A stretch of DNA of 64,000 bases from Methylomicrobium agile (GCF_000733855.1 NZ_JPOJ01000001.1:3055001-3119000), one strand, 5' to 3'. Shown: positions 25,485 through 35,982, counted from the first letter of the stretch. Notes: generated from the letters alone by a model not told the origin. Made by a program: numbers and translations.

Positions 25485-28325
25485 CTATCCCTTTGCAAGC
25501 AGTTCCAGCTGTTCTTCGGAAAATGCCCGATAGTTTTTCTGCCATTCCGAAGTCTGACCGACCTTGGTGGCCTGCACGGCGGTGACCTTGTATTCAGGGC
25601 AGTTGGTCGCCCAGTCCGAATTGTCGGTCGTGATCACGTTTGCGCCGGATTCCGGGAAGTGGAAAGTCGTGTAAACGACGCCCGGCTGAACGCGGTCGGT
25701 AATCAGCGCTCTCAGCACGGTTTCGCCGGAACGGCTCTTGACGCCGACCCAGTCGCCATTCTTCAGGCCGCGATCTTCCGCGTCATGCGGATGGATTTCG
25801 AGACGGTCCTCGGCATGCCAGGCCACGTTACCGGTGCGGCGGGTTTGCGCGCCGACGTTGTATTGCGACAAAATCCGGCCGGTGGTCAGGATCAACGGGA
25901 ACATCCGGGTCGTGCGTTCTTGCGTTGCGATGTATTCGGTGAGCATGAACAGGCCCTTGCCGTTATCGCGCATGAATTGATGTTCGTGCATGGTCGGCGT
26001 GCCTTCCGGAGCATCCTCGTTACATGGCCACTGAACGCTGCCGAGGTGCTCGATTTTATCGTAACTGACACCGGTAAAGGTCGGCGTCAACCGGGCGATT
26101 TCATCCATGATTTCGGATGGATGGCTGTAGTTCATCGGGTAGTCCATCGCATTCGCCAGCATCTGGGTGATTTGCCAGTCTTCATAACCTGCGAGCGGCG
26201 CCATGACCTTGCGTACCGGCGAGATTCGGCGCTCTGCATTCGTGAAGGTTCCGTTTTTTTCGAGGAAAGAGGAGCCGGGCAGGAATACATGCGCGAATTT
26301 CGCAGTTTCATTCAGAAACAGATCCTGAACGATGATGCATTCCATCGATTCCAGCGCATGATGCACGTGCTGGATGTCCGGGTCCGACTGCGCGATGTCT
26401 TCGCCTTCGACGTAGAGACCTTTGAAGCTTCCGTCGCTGGCTGCATCGAACATGTTCGGAATGCGCAGACCGGGTTCGTCTTGCAGCGGGACGCCCCAGT
26501 TTTGTTCGAACAGTTTGCGTGTCGCATCGTCCGAAACATGGCGGTAGCCTGGGAATTCGTGCGGGAACGAGCCCATGTCGCAGGAGCCTTGTACGTTATT
26601 CTGGCCGCGCAGAGGATTCACGCCGACGCCTTCGCGTCCGAGGTTGCCGGTCGCCATGGCGAGGTTCGCGATGCCGATTACCGTCGTCGAGCCTTGGCTG
26701 TGCTCGGTGACGCCGAGGCCGTAGTAGATCGCGGCATTACCTGCGCTTGCATAAAGACGCGCGGCGGCGCGGATTTCGCCGGCCGGCACGCCGGTCACCG
26801 CTTCGGCCGCTTCGGGGGCATGGCGCTCGTCGGCAATGAAGTGTCGCCATTTGTTGAACGATTCATGGTCGCAACGGGCATCGACAAACTCTTCATTAAC
26901 AAGCCCTTCAGTTACCACGACATGTGCTAGCGCATTGATCAAAGCGACATTGGTGCCGGGGCGTAATTTCAAATGGTGCGAAGCTTTGACATGCGGCGAT
27001 TTGACCAGATCGATCTCGCGCGGATCGATTACGATCAGCTTCGCGCCCTGGCGCAGGCGTTTTTTCATTTGCGAGCCGAATACCGGATGGCCGTCGGTCG
27101 GGTTTGCGCCGATCACCATGACCACATCGGACTTCATCACCGAATCGAAATTCTGGGTGCCGGACGATTCGCCGAAAGTCTGCTTCAGTCCGTAACCGGT
27201 CGGGGAGTGGCAGACGCGCGCGCAGGTGTCGACGTTATTATTGCCGAAGCCGGCGCGGATCAGTTTCTGCACCAGATAGGTTTCTTCGTTCGTGCAGCGT
27301 GACGAGGTGATGCCGCCGATCGAATCGCGGCCGTATTTGGCCTGGATCCGTTTCAGTTCGGAGGCGGCATAGCCGATCGCTTCCTCCCAGCTGACTTCCT
27401 GCCAATGATCCTTGATGCTCTTGCGGATCATCGGTTTGGTGATCCGGTCCTTGTGGGTTGCGTAACCGAAAGCGAAGCGGCCCTTCACGCAGGAATGGCC
27501 GTGGTTGGCCTTGCCGTCCTTGTGCGGCACCATCCGGACCACTTGATCGCCTTTCATTTCGGCACGGAACGAGCAACCGACGCCGCAATAGGCGCAGGTG
27601 GTTACGACCGCATGCTCGGGCGTACCGAGCTCGATCACCGATTTTTCGATCAGTGTCGCGGTCGGGCAGGCCTGGACGCAGGCGCCGCAGGAGACGCATT
27701 CGGAATCCATGAAAGACTGGTTCTGGCTCGGCGAGACTTTCGAGGCAAAGCCGCGGCCGTCGATCGTCAGCGCGAAGGTGCCCTGGGTTTCTTCGCAGGC
27801 GCGCACGCAGCGCGAGCAGACGATGCACTTGCTCGGGTCGAACGTGAAATACGGGTTGCTTTGGTCCTTGACGGCGTCCAAATGGTTTTCGCCGGCAGGA
27901 TTGTAGCGCACTTCGCGGAGGCCGACCGCGCCGGCCATGTCCTGCAGTTCGCAGTCGCCGTTCGCGGCGCAGGTCAGGCAGTCGAGCGGATGGTCCGAGA
28001 TGTAGAGCTCCATGACGCCGCGGCGCACATCGGCCAGTTTTTTATTCTGGGTCGTAACCACCATCCCTTCGGCGACCGGCGTGGTACAGGAGGCGGGCAT
28101 GCCGCGCATGCCCTTGACTTCGACCACGCACAAGCGGCAGGAGCCGAACGGTTCGATGCTGTCGGTCGCGCACAGCTTCGGAATATCGATGCCGATGCCG
28201 GCCGCCGCGCGCAGAACCGATGTGCCGGCAGGCGCAGTGACCTGGAAGCCGTCGATTTCCAGATTGACCAGTTGATCGGATTGTCTGGCAGGGGTGCCGA
28301 AATCTTTTTCTTTATCGAGCGACAT
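25485..28325 (-). CDS. fdsA: NAD-dependent formate dehydrogenase alpha subunit (Mo-bisMGD)
   Basis: Catalytic subunit of 946 residues, oxidising formate to CO2 as the last step of methane oxidation. N-terminal NuoG-like iron-sulfur domains come first, with Cys at about 52-80 and 116-125. Two 4Fe-4S motifs follow (CIVCSRCVRAC at 167-177, CVSCGACVQACP at 210-221), then a further cluster (CAYCGVGC at 244-251). The molybdenum ligand is Cys372 with His373 in CARVCHSPTGYGL; it is Cys, not selenocysteine. The C-terminal molybdopterin domain is complete. The start matches the family and lies 19 bp after fdsB. Confidence 0.97.
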   Translation of the reverse strand: MSLDKEKDFGTPARQSDQLVNLEIDGFQVTAPAGTSVLRAAAGIGIDIPKLCATDSIEPFGSCRLCVVEVKGMRGMPASCTTPVAEGMVVTTQNKKLADVRRGVMELYISDHPLDCLTCAANGDCELQDMAGAVGLREVRYNPAGENHLDAVKDQSNPYFTFDPSKCIVCSRCVRACEETQGTFALTIDGRGFASKVSPSQNQSFMDSECVSCGACVQACPTATLIEKSVIELGTPEHAVVTTCAYCGVGCSFRAEMKGDQVVRMVPHKDGKANHGHSCVKGRFAFGYATHKDRITKPMIRKSIKDHWQEVSWEEAIGYAASELKRIQAKYGRDSIGGITSSRCTNEETYLVQKLIRAGFGNNNVDTCARVCHSPTGYGLKQTFGESSGTQNFDSVMKSDVVMVIGANPTDGHPVFGSQMKKRLRQGAKLIVIDPREIDLVKSPHVKASHHLKLRPGTNVALINALAHVVVTEGLVNEEFVDARCDHESFNKWRHFIADERHAPEAAEAVTGVPAGEIRAAARLYASAGNAAIYYGLGVTEHSQGSTTVIGIANLAMATGNLGREGVGVNPLRGQNNVQGSCDMGSFPHEFPGYRHVSDDATRKLFEQNWGVPLQDEPGLRIPNMFDAASDGSFKGLYVEGEDIAQSDPDIQHVHHALESMECIIVQDLFLNETAKFAHVFLPGSSFLEKNGTFTNAERRISPVRKVMAPLAGYEDWQITQMLANAMDYPMNYSHPSEIMDEIARLTPTFTGVSYDKIEHLGSVQWPCNEDAPEGTPTMHEHQFMRDNGKGLFMLTEYIATQERTTRMFPLILTTGRILSQYNVGAQTRRTGNVAWHAEDRLEIHPHDAEDRGLKNGDWVGVKSRSGETVLRALITDRVQPGVVYTTFHFPESGANVITTDNSDWATNCPEYKVTAVQATKVGQTSEWQKNYRAFSEEQLELLAKG

Positions 28326-28344
28326 AACGAATACCTCTTAATTA

Positions 28345-29897
28345 TCAGGCGGCGTCGGCTTGATCGGCGATGCCGAAGTCTTCCGGGAAATGGTTCAGGG
28401 CGCTGAGTACCGGATAAGGCGTCATGCCTCCCAGAGCACACAGGGAGCCGTTAAGCAGCGTATTGCAGAGGTCGCGCAGCAGCGGCACGTTCTTTGCGAG
28501 ATTGCGTCCTTCGATGATGTCGCTGATCACTTCGATGCCGCGGGTCGAGCCGATCCGGCACGGCGTGCATTTGCCGCACGATTCGATCTTGCAGAATTCC
28601 ATGCTGTAGCGCGCCATTTCGGCCATGTCGACCGTATCGTCGAACGCGACCACGCCCCCGTGGCCGAGCACGGCCCAAACCGCCGCGAAGGCTTCATAGT
28701 CGAGCGGGGTGTCGAATTGCGATTCGGGCAGGAAGGCGCCCAGAGGGCCGCCGACCTGGACGGCTTTAATCGGGCGCCCGGTCGCCGAGCCGCCGCCGAA
28801 ATCGTAGAGCAGTTCGCGCAGCGTCATCCCGAACGCGATTTCGACCAGGCCCGGGTGTTTGATGTTGCCGGCCAGTTGTAGCGGCAGCGTGCCGCGCGAG
28901 CGGCCCATTCCGTAGTCGCGGTAGTAGTTGCCGCCCTTGTCCAGAATGATCGGCACCGAGGCCAACGAAATGACGTTGTTCACGATGGTCGGCTTGCCGA
29001 ACAGACCGCTGATCGCGGGCAGGGGCGGTTTGAAGCGGACCAGGCCGCGCTTGCCTTCGATGCTTTCCATCAGCGATGTTTCTTCGCCGCAGATGTAAGC
29101 GCCTGCGCCGAGGCGTACTTCCAGATCGAATTTTTACCGCTGCCCAGAATATTGTTGCCGAGGTAGCCCGCCTCGTAAGCTTTGGAGATCGCCGCATTCA
29201 ACGCCTTGTGCGCATGCGGATATTCGACGCGCAGGTAGATATAGCCCTGGGTTGCGCCGACCGCGATACCGGCGATCGTCATGCCCTCGATCAGCACGAA
29301 CGGATCGCCTTCCATCACCATCCGGTCGGAATAGGTGCCGGAGTCGCCTTCGTCCGCATTGCAGATGATGTATTTCTGCTCGGACGGCGTGTTCAGTACC
29401 GTGTTCCATTTGATTCCGGTCGGAAATGCCGCACCGCCGCGGCCGCGCAGGCCCGAATCGGTGACTTGCTTGACGATGTCCGCCCCGGACATGGCGAGTG
29501 CGTTTTTAAGGCCGCGGTAGCCTTCGTGGGCGAGGTAATCGTCGAGGCTTACCGGGTCGGTAATTCCAACGCGCGCGAACGTCAGGCGTTGTTGAGCTTT
29601 CAGATAAGGGAGTTCTTCAATCGGGCCCAGTGCGAGGGAATGACTGCCGCCGTTCAGAAAATCGGCATCGAATAATCCGGCGACGTCTTGGGTTTGCACC
29701 GGCCCGTAAGCCATCCGTCCGCTGGCGGCCGCAACTTCGACCAAGGGTTCCAGCCAGAAGAGCCCGCGCGAGCCGTTGCGGACCAATTCAATCCGAATAC
29801 CGCGCTTTTCGGCTTCCTGCGCAACGGCCACCGCAACGCGGTCTGCGCCCAATGAAACGGCAGCCGCATCGCCCGGAATGTAAATCTTGTGAATCAT
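28345..29897 (-). pseudogene. fdsB: NAD-dependent formate dehydrogenase beta subunit, frameshifted
   Basis: NuoF-like flavoprotein that passes electrons from FdsA to NAD+. Residues 1-255 are read from ATG at 29897 (after CGAGGAGGTATC, overlapping the fdsG stop as ATGA) and include the FMN/NADH motif RGRGGAAFPTGIKW and NADEGDSGTYSDR. The frame then shifts. At the five-T run 29131-29135, one extra base would give GSGKKFDLEVRLGAGAYICG and join the downstream frame (MESIEGKRG and on), which holds the 4Fe-4S motif ESCGKCTPCRIG. The restored protein would be 517 residues, normal for FdsB. Either a homopolymer sequencing error or a true mutation; the rest of the operon looks intact. Confidence 0.9.
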
Positions 29898-30370
29898 GCC
29901 GATACCTCCTCGGACTTGATCACGCAGTCGAACAAGTCCGCACTGACGCGTCCGTAAAGCTGCTCGCCGATCTGCATCGACGGCGAGGCGGCGCAAAGTC
30001 CCAGGCAATAGACAGGTTCCAGCGAGAACGCGCCGTCCGCGGTGGTTTCGTGATAGTCGATGCCTAGTCTGTTTTTGACGTGCGCCTCCAGTTGCCTGCT
30101 TCCCATCGCCTGGCACGATTCGGCGCGGCAGATGTGGACGGTGGTTTTGCCGGGCGGCGTCTCGCGGAAATAGTGATAGAAACTGATGACGCCGTGCACT
30201 TCGGCGCGGGACAGATTCAACGCCTTGGCGATGTCGGGAACGGTGGCGGCCGGGATATAACCGAGCTTGTCCTGGATTCCGTGCAGGATCGGTAACAGCG
30301 CGCCGGGGAGGTCTTTCAACTTGGCGATGATATCGTGCACTTCGGCATGGCTGGCGCCGGATTCAGTCAT
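29894..30370 (-). CDS. fdsG: NAD-dependent formate dehydrogenase gamma subunit
   Basis: NuoE-like thioredoxin-fold 2Fe-2S subunit, 158 residues from ATG at 30370. The four cluster cysteines lie in HICRAESCQAMG and VYCLGLCAASP, and VHGVISFYHYF is a family hallmark. ATG at 30370 has a GAGAGAC ribosome-binding site; a longer start at 30427 adds 19 residues without one. First gene of fdsGBACD. Confidence 0.94.
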   Translation of the reverse strand: MTESGASHAEVHDIIAKLKDLPGALLPILHGIQDKLGYIPAATVPDIAKALNLSRAEVHGVISFYHYFRETPPGKTTVHICRAESCQAMGSRQLEAHVKNRLGIDYHETTADGAFSLEPVYCLGLCAASPSMQIGEQLYGRVSADLFDCVIKSEEVSA

Positions 30371-30712
30371 GTTTGTCTCTCTGGCTAAAAAATTAGAACA
30401 ATCGAACAGATTTTTTGCGTTGCTCATAAAAGTGGTTTGTCCAGATTAACACAATTGAATTTCGAAGTAAAAGGATCATAAAAGTGACAAAAGATTATGT
30501 TATTGAAACTTCAACATTGTAAAAAAGAGCGGAAATAAACAATTCGATAGTCGAGCATAAATAAAAGTTTCGGATAAGAAATGAGGCAGGCGAACCGGAG
30601 GCAATACCGTTACGGCAGAGTGGAAAATGCCGAATGAACGGGCGCGGCATTTCTACTTCAAGGTATGAGAAGAGCTGTCGTTCAAGGCGTTTGCAGCGAC
30701 TGCGGCGGGCGT
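30371..30712. promoter_or_regulatory. Upstream region of the fds operon
   Basis: 342 bp between fdsG and the upstream aminotransferase gene, AT-rich around 30440-30560, and the likely site of the fds promoter. No specific boxes are assigned. A hairpin lies at 30625-30652. Confidence 0.45.
30625..30652 (-). terminator. Hairpin after the aminotransferase gene
   Basis: AAATGCCG (30625-30632) and CGGCATTT (30645-30652) form an 8-bp stem 61 bp past the aminotransferase stop. There is no clear T-run, so its role as a terminator is uncertain. Confidence 0.35.
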
Positions 30713-31906
30713 TTACGTCGCGAATCGTCGAATACCTTTGATCAACCTGCTGACGGCGGCATCGAGTTGCGCTTGATCCAGCATACCGTACGAAATGCGC
30801 AGACAGCAGCCGTCGGTCAATCCGAACGCGCTGCCCGGAATGGCGGCGACTTTGAAGTCGTCGATCAGCATTTTAGCCAGTTCGAGGTCGTTTTTCTCGG
30901 TATCGATCTTCAGCAGCAGATAGAAAGCGCCTTCGGGCTCCGGGATTTCGCACAAGCCCTTCAGCGGCTGTAGCCGGGCGATCAACCGCTCGCGTTTTGC
31001 AGCCAGTTCCGGCAGACGGTTTTTGCAATAATCGGCGCCGGTTTCCAGGGCGCCGGCGGCGGCGATCTGACTGATCAGCGGCGGGCAGATCAGGTTGGTG
31101 TCCTGGATCTTCAACAGCGAGGGTGCCAGGTTTTCGGGATAGACCATGTAACCGATCCGCCAGCTCGCGAAGCCGTAGGCTTTCGAGAGCGAGTAGAGCG
31201 AAATCGTATGCGGCGCGGCGCCGGGCAGCGAGCCGGGCGAAAAATGCCGGATTTTACCGTAGGTGAAATATTCGTAGGCTTCGTCGCTGATATGGTACAG
31301 CCCGTATTCGCGGCACAGCGCGTTGATGGCGCGCAGCGCGGCTTCGGGATAGACCGCGCCGCTCGGGTTGTTCGGCGAGATGGTCACGACCGCGCGGGTT
31401 TTTGGGGTAATCGAGGCGCGAAGGCGCGCAATGTCCGGCTGGCAGCGATTGTCGGTGTTGACGCCGACCGGCGCGCAGCCCAGCATCCGGATCGCCATTT
31501 CCTGATTGAAATAATAGGGCAGGGGCAGAATGATTTCATCGCCGGGATCGGCGATCGCAAGCAGCGCGTTCAGAAACGCCATGTTCGAGCCCGCGGTAAC
31601 CATCACGCCGATGCCGGCGCCCGTATCGATGCCGTTTTCCCGGCGCAGCTTGTCCCGGATCAAGTCCAAAAGCGGCGGATAACCGAACGCCGAACCGTAA
31701 AGATGCTGCTCGGCCTGCCTGCCGAAATCGCGGATCGCGTCGAGGGCCGAGTCGGGCGGCGGATAGGAAACCATGCCCTGGCCGAGAGAGAGCGTGCTGG
31801 GATGGTTACGGGTCCAGGCGCCGACGACCGGGATGATCGGCGATTGCACGGCGGCGATGCGCCGGCTCGGGGCCGGGTATAGGTGTCGTTCCATTTTACC
31901 GTTCAT
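30713..31906 (-). CDS. Class I/II pyridoxal-phosphate aminotransferase
   Basis: 397 residues, fold-type I aminotransferase. The PLP lysine is Lys242 in SLYSLSKAYGFASWRIGYM, with ISPNNPSGAVYP and SDEAYEYFTYG upstream of it and a C-terminal Arg in CCLRISYG for the carboxylate. It is related to aspartate or aromatic aminotransferases; the substrate cannot be fixed. ATG at 31906 has GGAG at good spacing and overlaps the mobA stop by 11 bp, so the two genes are translated together. There is no obvious biochemical link to formate dehydrogenase. Confidence 0.88.
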   Translation of the reverse strand: MNGKMERHLYPAPSRRIAAVQSPIIPVVGAWTRNHPSTLSLGQGMVSYPPPDSALDAIRDFGRQAEQHLYGSAFGYPPLLDLIRDKLRRENGIDTGAGIGVMVTAGSNMAFLNALLAIADPGDEIILPLPYYFNQEMAIRMLGCAPVGVNTDNRCQPDIARLRASITPKTRAVVTISPNNPSGAVYPEAALRAINALCREYGLYHISDEAYEYFTYGKIRHFSPGSLPGAAPHTISLYSLSKAYGFASWRIGYMVYPENLAPSLLKIQDTNLICPPLISQIAAAGALETGADYCKNRLPELAAKRERLIARLQPLKGLCEIPEPEGAFYLLLKIDTEKNDLELAKMLIDDFKVAAIPGSAFGLTDGCCLRISYGMLDQAQLDAAVSRLIKGIRRFAT

Positions 31907-32492
31907 TTTGAGTCTCCAGCGCGGCCAGTTCGGACATCGTATTCACGTTGGCGAAAATTTCCGGCGTGGCGCTGAAATCGGCCAGCACGAGCCGATGCTG
32001 GCCGATCCAGTGGCCGACTTTGCGCTCGCCGCGGCTCAGGTATTCCTGCAGGCTATTTTTTAAATCGGTTTTGAGCGCGAGGAAAACCGGATGCAGATGC
32101 TCGCCGTCGTGCGCGGCCGCGATGTCCGCATCGTGCTCGTCCCGTGCCGCGAGTAATTTCTCGATATGTTCGGTCAGAATCAGCGGCGAATCGCAGGGCA
32201 GCACCACCAGGACTTCCGCTTCGGTATGCCGCATCGCTGCCAGGATGCCCGCTAATGGTCCGTCGAAACCGGCGGTCAGGTCAGGCACGACCGGCCGGCC
32301 CAGCGCACGGTATCGGTCGGGATGGCGGTTGGCGTTGATGATGATTTCGGAGACCGCGCCAGCCAGCGCGTCGATCGCGTAACAGACCAGGGGACGGCCG
32401 CGGTACGGAATCAGCCCTTTGTCCTGATTGTGCATCCTGCGCGCCCGCCCTCCCGCCAGGATCACGCCTGCCGTTGTTGTTCGATGGTTCAT
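31896..32492 (-). CDS. mobA: Molybdenum cofactor guanylyltransferase
   Basis: 198 residues. MobA adds GMP from GTP to molybdopterin to form MGD, and bis-MGD is the cofactor of FdsA encoded nearby. Motifs are GVILAGGRARRMHNQDKGLIPYRGRP (nucleotide binding) and VVLPCDSPL (metal-binding Asp). ATG at 32492 was chosen because the family sequence begins just before TAGVILAGG; a start at 32534 would overlap the divergent lipoprotein gene. Its proximity to fds fits a supply role. Confidence 0.93.
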   Translation of the reverse strand: MNHRTTTAGVILAGGRARRMHNQDKGLIPYRGRPLVCYAIDALAGAVSEIIINANRHPDRYRALGRPVVPDLTAGFDGPLAGILAAMRHTEAEVLVVLPCDSPLILTEHIEKLLAARDEHDADIAAAHDGEHLHPVFLALKTDLKNSLQEYLSRGERKVGHWIGQHRLVLADFSATPEIFANVNTMSELAALETQNER

Positions 32493-32532
32493 AATGTTAA
32501 GCTGTGCCGGTTGTTCACTTTTCGGTTTGACC

Positions 32533-33003
32533 ATGTTCCGATGCGCCGTGATTTTGATCAGCCTGTCATTCCTTGCCGGTTGCGCAGGGATTAACGGCGC
32601 TGCCCCGGTGTCCGGCGAGTATGTGTACTATTACCAGGTCGAAACGCGGAAGCCCTACGACGAAGTGCTCGACGAGCTGAAAAGCGCGATTGCGGAAAAC
32701 AATTTCAGGATAACAGCACACAGTCGGGTCGGTAAAGTGATCCGCGAACGCGGCGACAAGGATTTTCCGGATTTCGACACGATCCAGTTCTGCAATCTGA
32801 CCCATGCAAGGACGATGCTGAAGATGGCGCCGGAAGCGATCAAATACATGCCTTGTAATGTCGTAATGTATCGGCGGGACGGCAAGACTGTCGTCAGGAC
32901 CCACCTGCTGCCGACCGATTCGGACAATCCCGAATTGAATCGTTTCCTGGAGACGATGAACCAAAAGCTAAAAGAGATTCTCGACTTTGCCGTCGAGGAG
33001 TAG
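32533..33003 (+). CDS. DUF302-like lipoprotein
   Basis: 156 residues with a lipobox LAGC (Cys17). The remainder resembles DUF302: YYQVETRKPYDEVLDELKSAI, IQFCNLTHARTMLKMAPEAI and MPCNVVMYRRDGKTVV. The two cysteines of the domain are kept. Function is unknown; the family often occurs in sulfur- or metal-related settings. Divergent from mobA with a 40-bp gap. Confidence 0.75.
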   Translation: MFRCAVILISLSFLAGCAGINGAAPVSGEYVYYYQVETRKPYDEVLDELKSAIAENNFRITAHSRVGKVIRERGDKDFPDFDTIQFCNLTHARTMLKMAPEAIKYMPCNVVMYRRDGKTVVRTHLLPTDSDNPELNRFLETMNQKLKEILDFAVEE

Positions 33004-33322
33004 GAGGACGGGCGCGTAACGCCTCCCGGTGGGGCAACACCCGGCGGGCGCCGGAAACCGGAAGCGATTTCCTTACATCAGCTTGGATGTCCATTTGGTA
33101 TGCTTATTTTCCTCTCGCGCTGTCTTTTTTTCCGCTATATTCCACTCCTATTGGCAAATCCCGATAATTACTGATCGGGAGCGTTTCCGCTTCTATTTGT
33201 CGTCAGGCCGTCAGGCGATCGGCTTGAGGGCACCGGGTTTTCGTTATGTTACGGTACGATCGGCGGAGTATGGAAGATCGAGGAGAGGTATATATCCTTC
33301 GCGGCCTCGCCAAGAATGAGGA
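33004..33322. other. Intergenic, nothing recognised
   Basis: 319 bp between the DUF302 lipoprotein gene and the end of sufT. A plus-strand frame of 96 codons (33029-33319) has no family features. No clear hairpin with a T-run was found. Confidence 0.5.
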
Positions 33323-33871
<549 letters not shown>

Positions 33872-33880
33872 AAAAGTGCT

Positions 33881-34609
33881 TTAGAGATGAAAGGTCCGCG
33901 CATCGATCACCTGGCCGTTCACGCCGATGCTCTGCGGGCCGAAAAGATAAAGGTAGACCGGCGCCAGGGATTCCATCGACGGCAGTTTGCTGTTGTCCAC
34001 GCCGGGATAGGCTTTTTTACGGAGCGGGGAGTCGACCGGGCCGGGCACCATGATGTTGACCCGGATTTTGCCGGTGCTTTCCACTTCTTCGGCCAAAATC
34101 TTCGCCAGGCCTTCGACGGCGAATTTGGACACGCCGTAGGCGCCGGAATAAGCCGGGGCGTTTCGGGCGGACGAGTCGGAGATAAATACGATCGAGGCAT
34201 GCGGGCTTTTTTGCAGTACCGGCAGCAGCACGCGGCAGAGCAGAAACGGCCCGTTTAGATTTACGTTCAGCGCATGGCCCCATTCCTTGGTGCCAAGCAG
34301 CGAGATCGGCGTAAAGCCGCTGAATTCGACTGCTGAATGCAGAACGCCTTGCAGCGAGCCGTATTTTTCGTCGATCCGGTTGGCCAGTTCCTGAAAATCG
34401 TTTTCGCTCGCGCCGGCCAGGTCGAACGGGTACAGGATCGGTTCGGGAGCGCCGGCTTCGACGATCTTGTCGTAAACCGCTTCGAGTTTCGGAATTTTGT
34501 TGTCGAGCAGAATCACATGCGCGCCGCGCTTGGCGAGCGTCAATGCGGCGGTCGCGCCGAGGCCGCCGCCCGCGCCGGTAATCAGTATTACTTGGTGGCT
34601 CAGCGGCAT
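33881..34609 (-). CDS. yciK: Short-chain dehydrogenase, YciK family
   Basis: 242 residues, classical SDR. The NAD(P) motif is TGAGGGLG at residues 11-18, and the catalytic Tyr and Lys are in YSGAYGVSKFA. Neighbourhood and length match YciK, whose substrate is unknown. The start at 34609 overlaps the gph end by 10 bp; the open frame further upstream is antisense-like and lacks SDR features. Confidence 0.88.
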   Translation of the reverse strand: MPLSHQVILITGAGGGLGATAALTLAKRGAHVILLDNKIPKLEAVYDKIVEAGAPEPILYPFDLAGASENDFQELANRIDEKYGSLQGVLHSAVEFSGFTPISLLGTKEWGHALNVNLNGPFLLCRVLLPVLQKSPHASIVFISDSSARNAPAYSGAYGVSKFAVEGLAKILAEEVESTGKIRVNIMVPGPVDSPLRKKAYPGVDNSKLPSMESLAPVYLYLFGPQSIGVNGQVIDARTFHL

Positions 34610-35268
34610 CGGTGCGCTCCTATCCAGTCGGTAATTTGCAGGGGCGAATCGATCACCGAGTCGGCTCCCCAGGTTTCCGGCCGGTCGCCGGGTTTCAAGT
34701 AGCCGTAGCTTGCTGCCAGGGTTTTCATGTGGGCGTTTTTGCCGGCGGCGATGTCGTGAACCGCATCGCCGATGTAGACGCACTGCTCCGGTTTTACGCC
34801 GGCTTGTTCGCAGGCGGCCAGCATGGGGCCCGGATGCGGTTTCGAATAGGCGGTGGTGTCGCCGCTGACGATGCAGGCGGCGCGGTCGGTCAGGTTCAAG
34901 GCCGCCATCAACGGGTTCGTGAAACGCTCGCGCTTGTTTGTCACGACGCCCCATTTCAGGCCTTGCGCTTCGATTTGCGCCAGCGTCTCTTCGATACCGG
35001 CAAAGAAGCTCGACTGATCGGCGATATGCCGTTCATAACAGTCGAGCATCGTCGCAAGCAATGTTTCCCGAACGCCGGAAGCGACCGGTTCGGCCAGGCC
35101 GGCAGCGATCATGGCGCGGGCGCCGAACGAAATGAACGGTTTAACCGCAGTGTCGCTGGCTTCCGGAAAGCCGTGCCGGGCGAGCGAGAGGTTCAGGCAG
35201 CGCATCAGATCGGGCGCCGTGTCGACCAGAGTGCCGTCCAGATCGAATAGGATGCAGGCAAGTTCCAT
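34600..35268 (-). CDS. gph: Phosphoglycolate phosphatase-like HAD hydrolase
   Basis: 222 residues, HAD superfamily. The nucleophile and acid are Asp9 and Asp11 in LFDLDGTLVDTAPD, Thr/Asn in VVTNK is motif II, Lys in YSKPHPGPML is motif III, and VYIGDAVHDI is motif IV. It fits Gph, which removes 2-phosphoglycolate. In this conserved block with ubiG it has also been annotated as a UbiG-associated phosphatase. It begins 6 bp after the ubiG stop. Confidence 0.88.
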   Translation of the reverse strand: MELACILFDLDGTLVDTAPDLMRCLNLSLARHGFPEASDTAVKPFISFGARAMIAAGLAEPVASGVRETLLATMLDCYERHIADQSSFFAGIEETLAQIEAQGLKWGVVTNKRERFTNPLMAALNLTDRAACIVSGDTTAYSKPHPGPMLAACEQAGVKPEQCVYIGDAVHDIAAGKNAHMKTLAASYGYLKPGDRPETWGADSVIDSPLQITDWIGAHRCR

Positions 35269-35274
35269 CGGCGT

Positions 35275-35982
35275 TTACTCGGGGCGCCGAAAAGCGGCGA
35301 TATAGTTTACGTCGATGTCGTTGCCGAGGCTGAAGCGTTGGGTCAGCGGATTGTATTCGATCCCGACCACGCCGCTCAGCTGCAGGCCGGCGTTGCGCGC
35401 CGATTGGCAGAGTTCGGAAGGCTTGATGAAGGTCTTGTACTCGTGGGTGCCTTTCGGCAGCATCTTCAGCACGTGCTCGGCCGCGACGATCGCAAGCAGA
35501 TAAGCCTTCGGCTTGCGGTTCAAGGTGGAGAAGAACACCATGCCGCCCGGCTTGACCAGCGTCGCGCAGGCGTTGATGATCGCGCCGGGATCGGGCACGT
35601 GTTCGAGCATTTCCATGCACGTCACATGATCGAAGCCGGCTGGCTGCTCGGCGGCCAGGTCTTCGGCGCTGATTTTTCGGTACTGCGTAGGGATGCCGGA
35701 TTCGAGGCCGTGCAGGTCGGCGATGTCGAGCAGTTCTGCGCTCAAGTCGATGCCGAGCGCATCCGCGCCTTCTTTGGCCAGGCCTTCGGTCAAAATGCCT
35801 CCGCCGCAGCCGACGTCGACGATCCGCGCGCCTTTCAGGTCGATAAAGCGGCGGATGAACTGGAGTCTGAGAGGGTTGATGTCGTGCAGGGTTTTCAGTT
35901 CGCCCTGCGGATCCCACCAGCGCTCGGCTTGCGAGCCGAACTTGTTGATTTCGTGCGGGTGGACGTTATTGGATGCAGTCAT
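35275..35982 (-). CDS. ubiG: Ubiquinone biosynthesis O-methyltransferase UbiG
   Basis: 235 residues. UbiG methylates the two ring hydroxyls during ubiquinone synthesis using SAM. Features are the N-terminal EINKFGSQAERWWDPQGELKTLHDINPLRLQFI, the SAM motif RIVDVGCGGGILTEGLA, and FDHVTCMEMLEHVPDP. The start is the family start. It precedes gph on the same strand, and mtaD lies 133 bp upstream. Confidence 0.95.
   Translation of the reverse strand: MTASNNVHPHEINKFGSQAERWWDPQGELKTLHDINPLRLQFIRRFIDLKGARIVDVGCGGGILTEGLAKEGADALGIDLSAELLDIADLHGLESGIPTQYRKISAEDLAAEQPAGFDHVTCMEMLEHVPDPGAIINACATLVKPGGMVFFSTLNRKPKAYLLAIVAAEHVLKMLPKGTHEYKTFIKPSELCQSARNAGLQLSGVVGIEYNPLTQRFSLGNDIDVNYIAAFRRPE

Noticed and set aside
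33029-33319. Plus-strand frame of 96 codons after the DUF302 lipoprotein gene
   Set aside because: No domain, no good ribosome-binding site and no sign of conservation.
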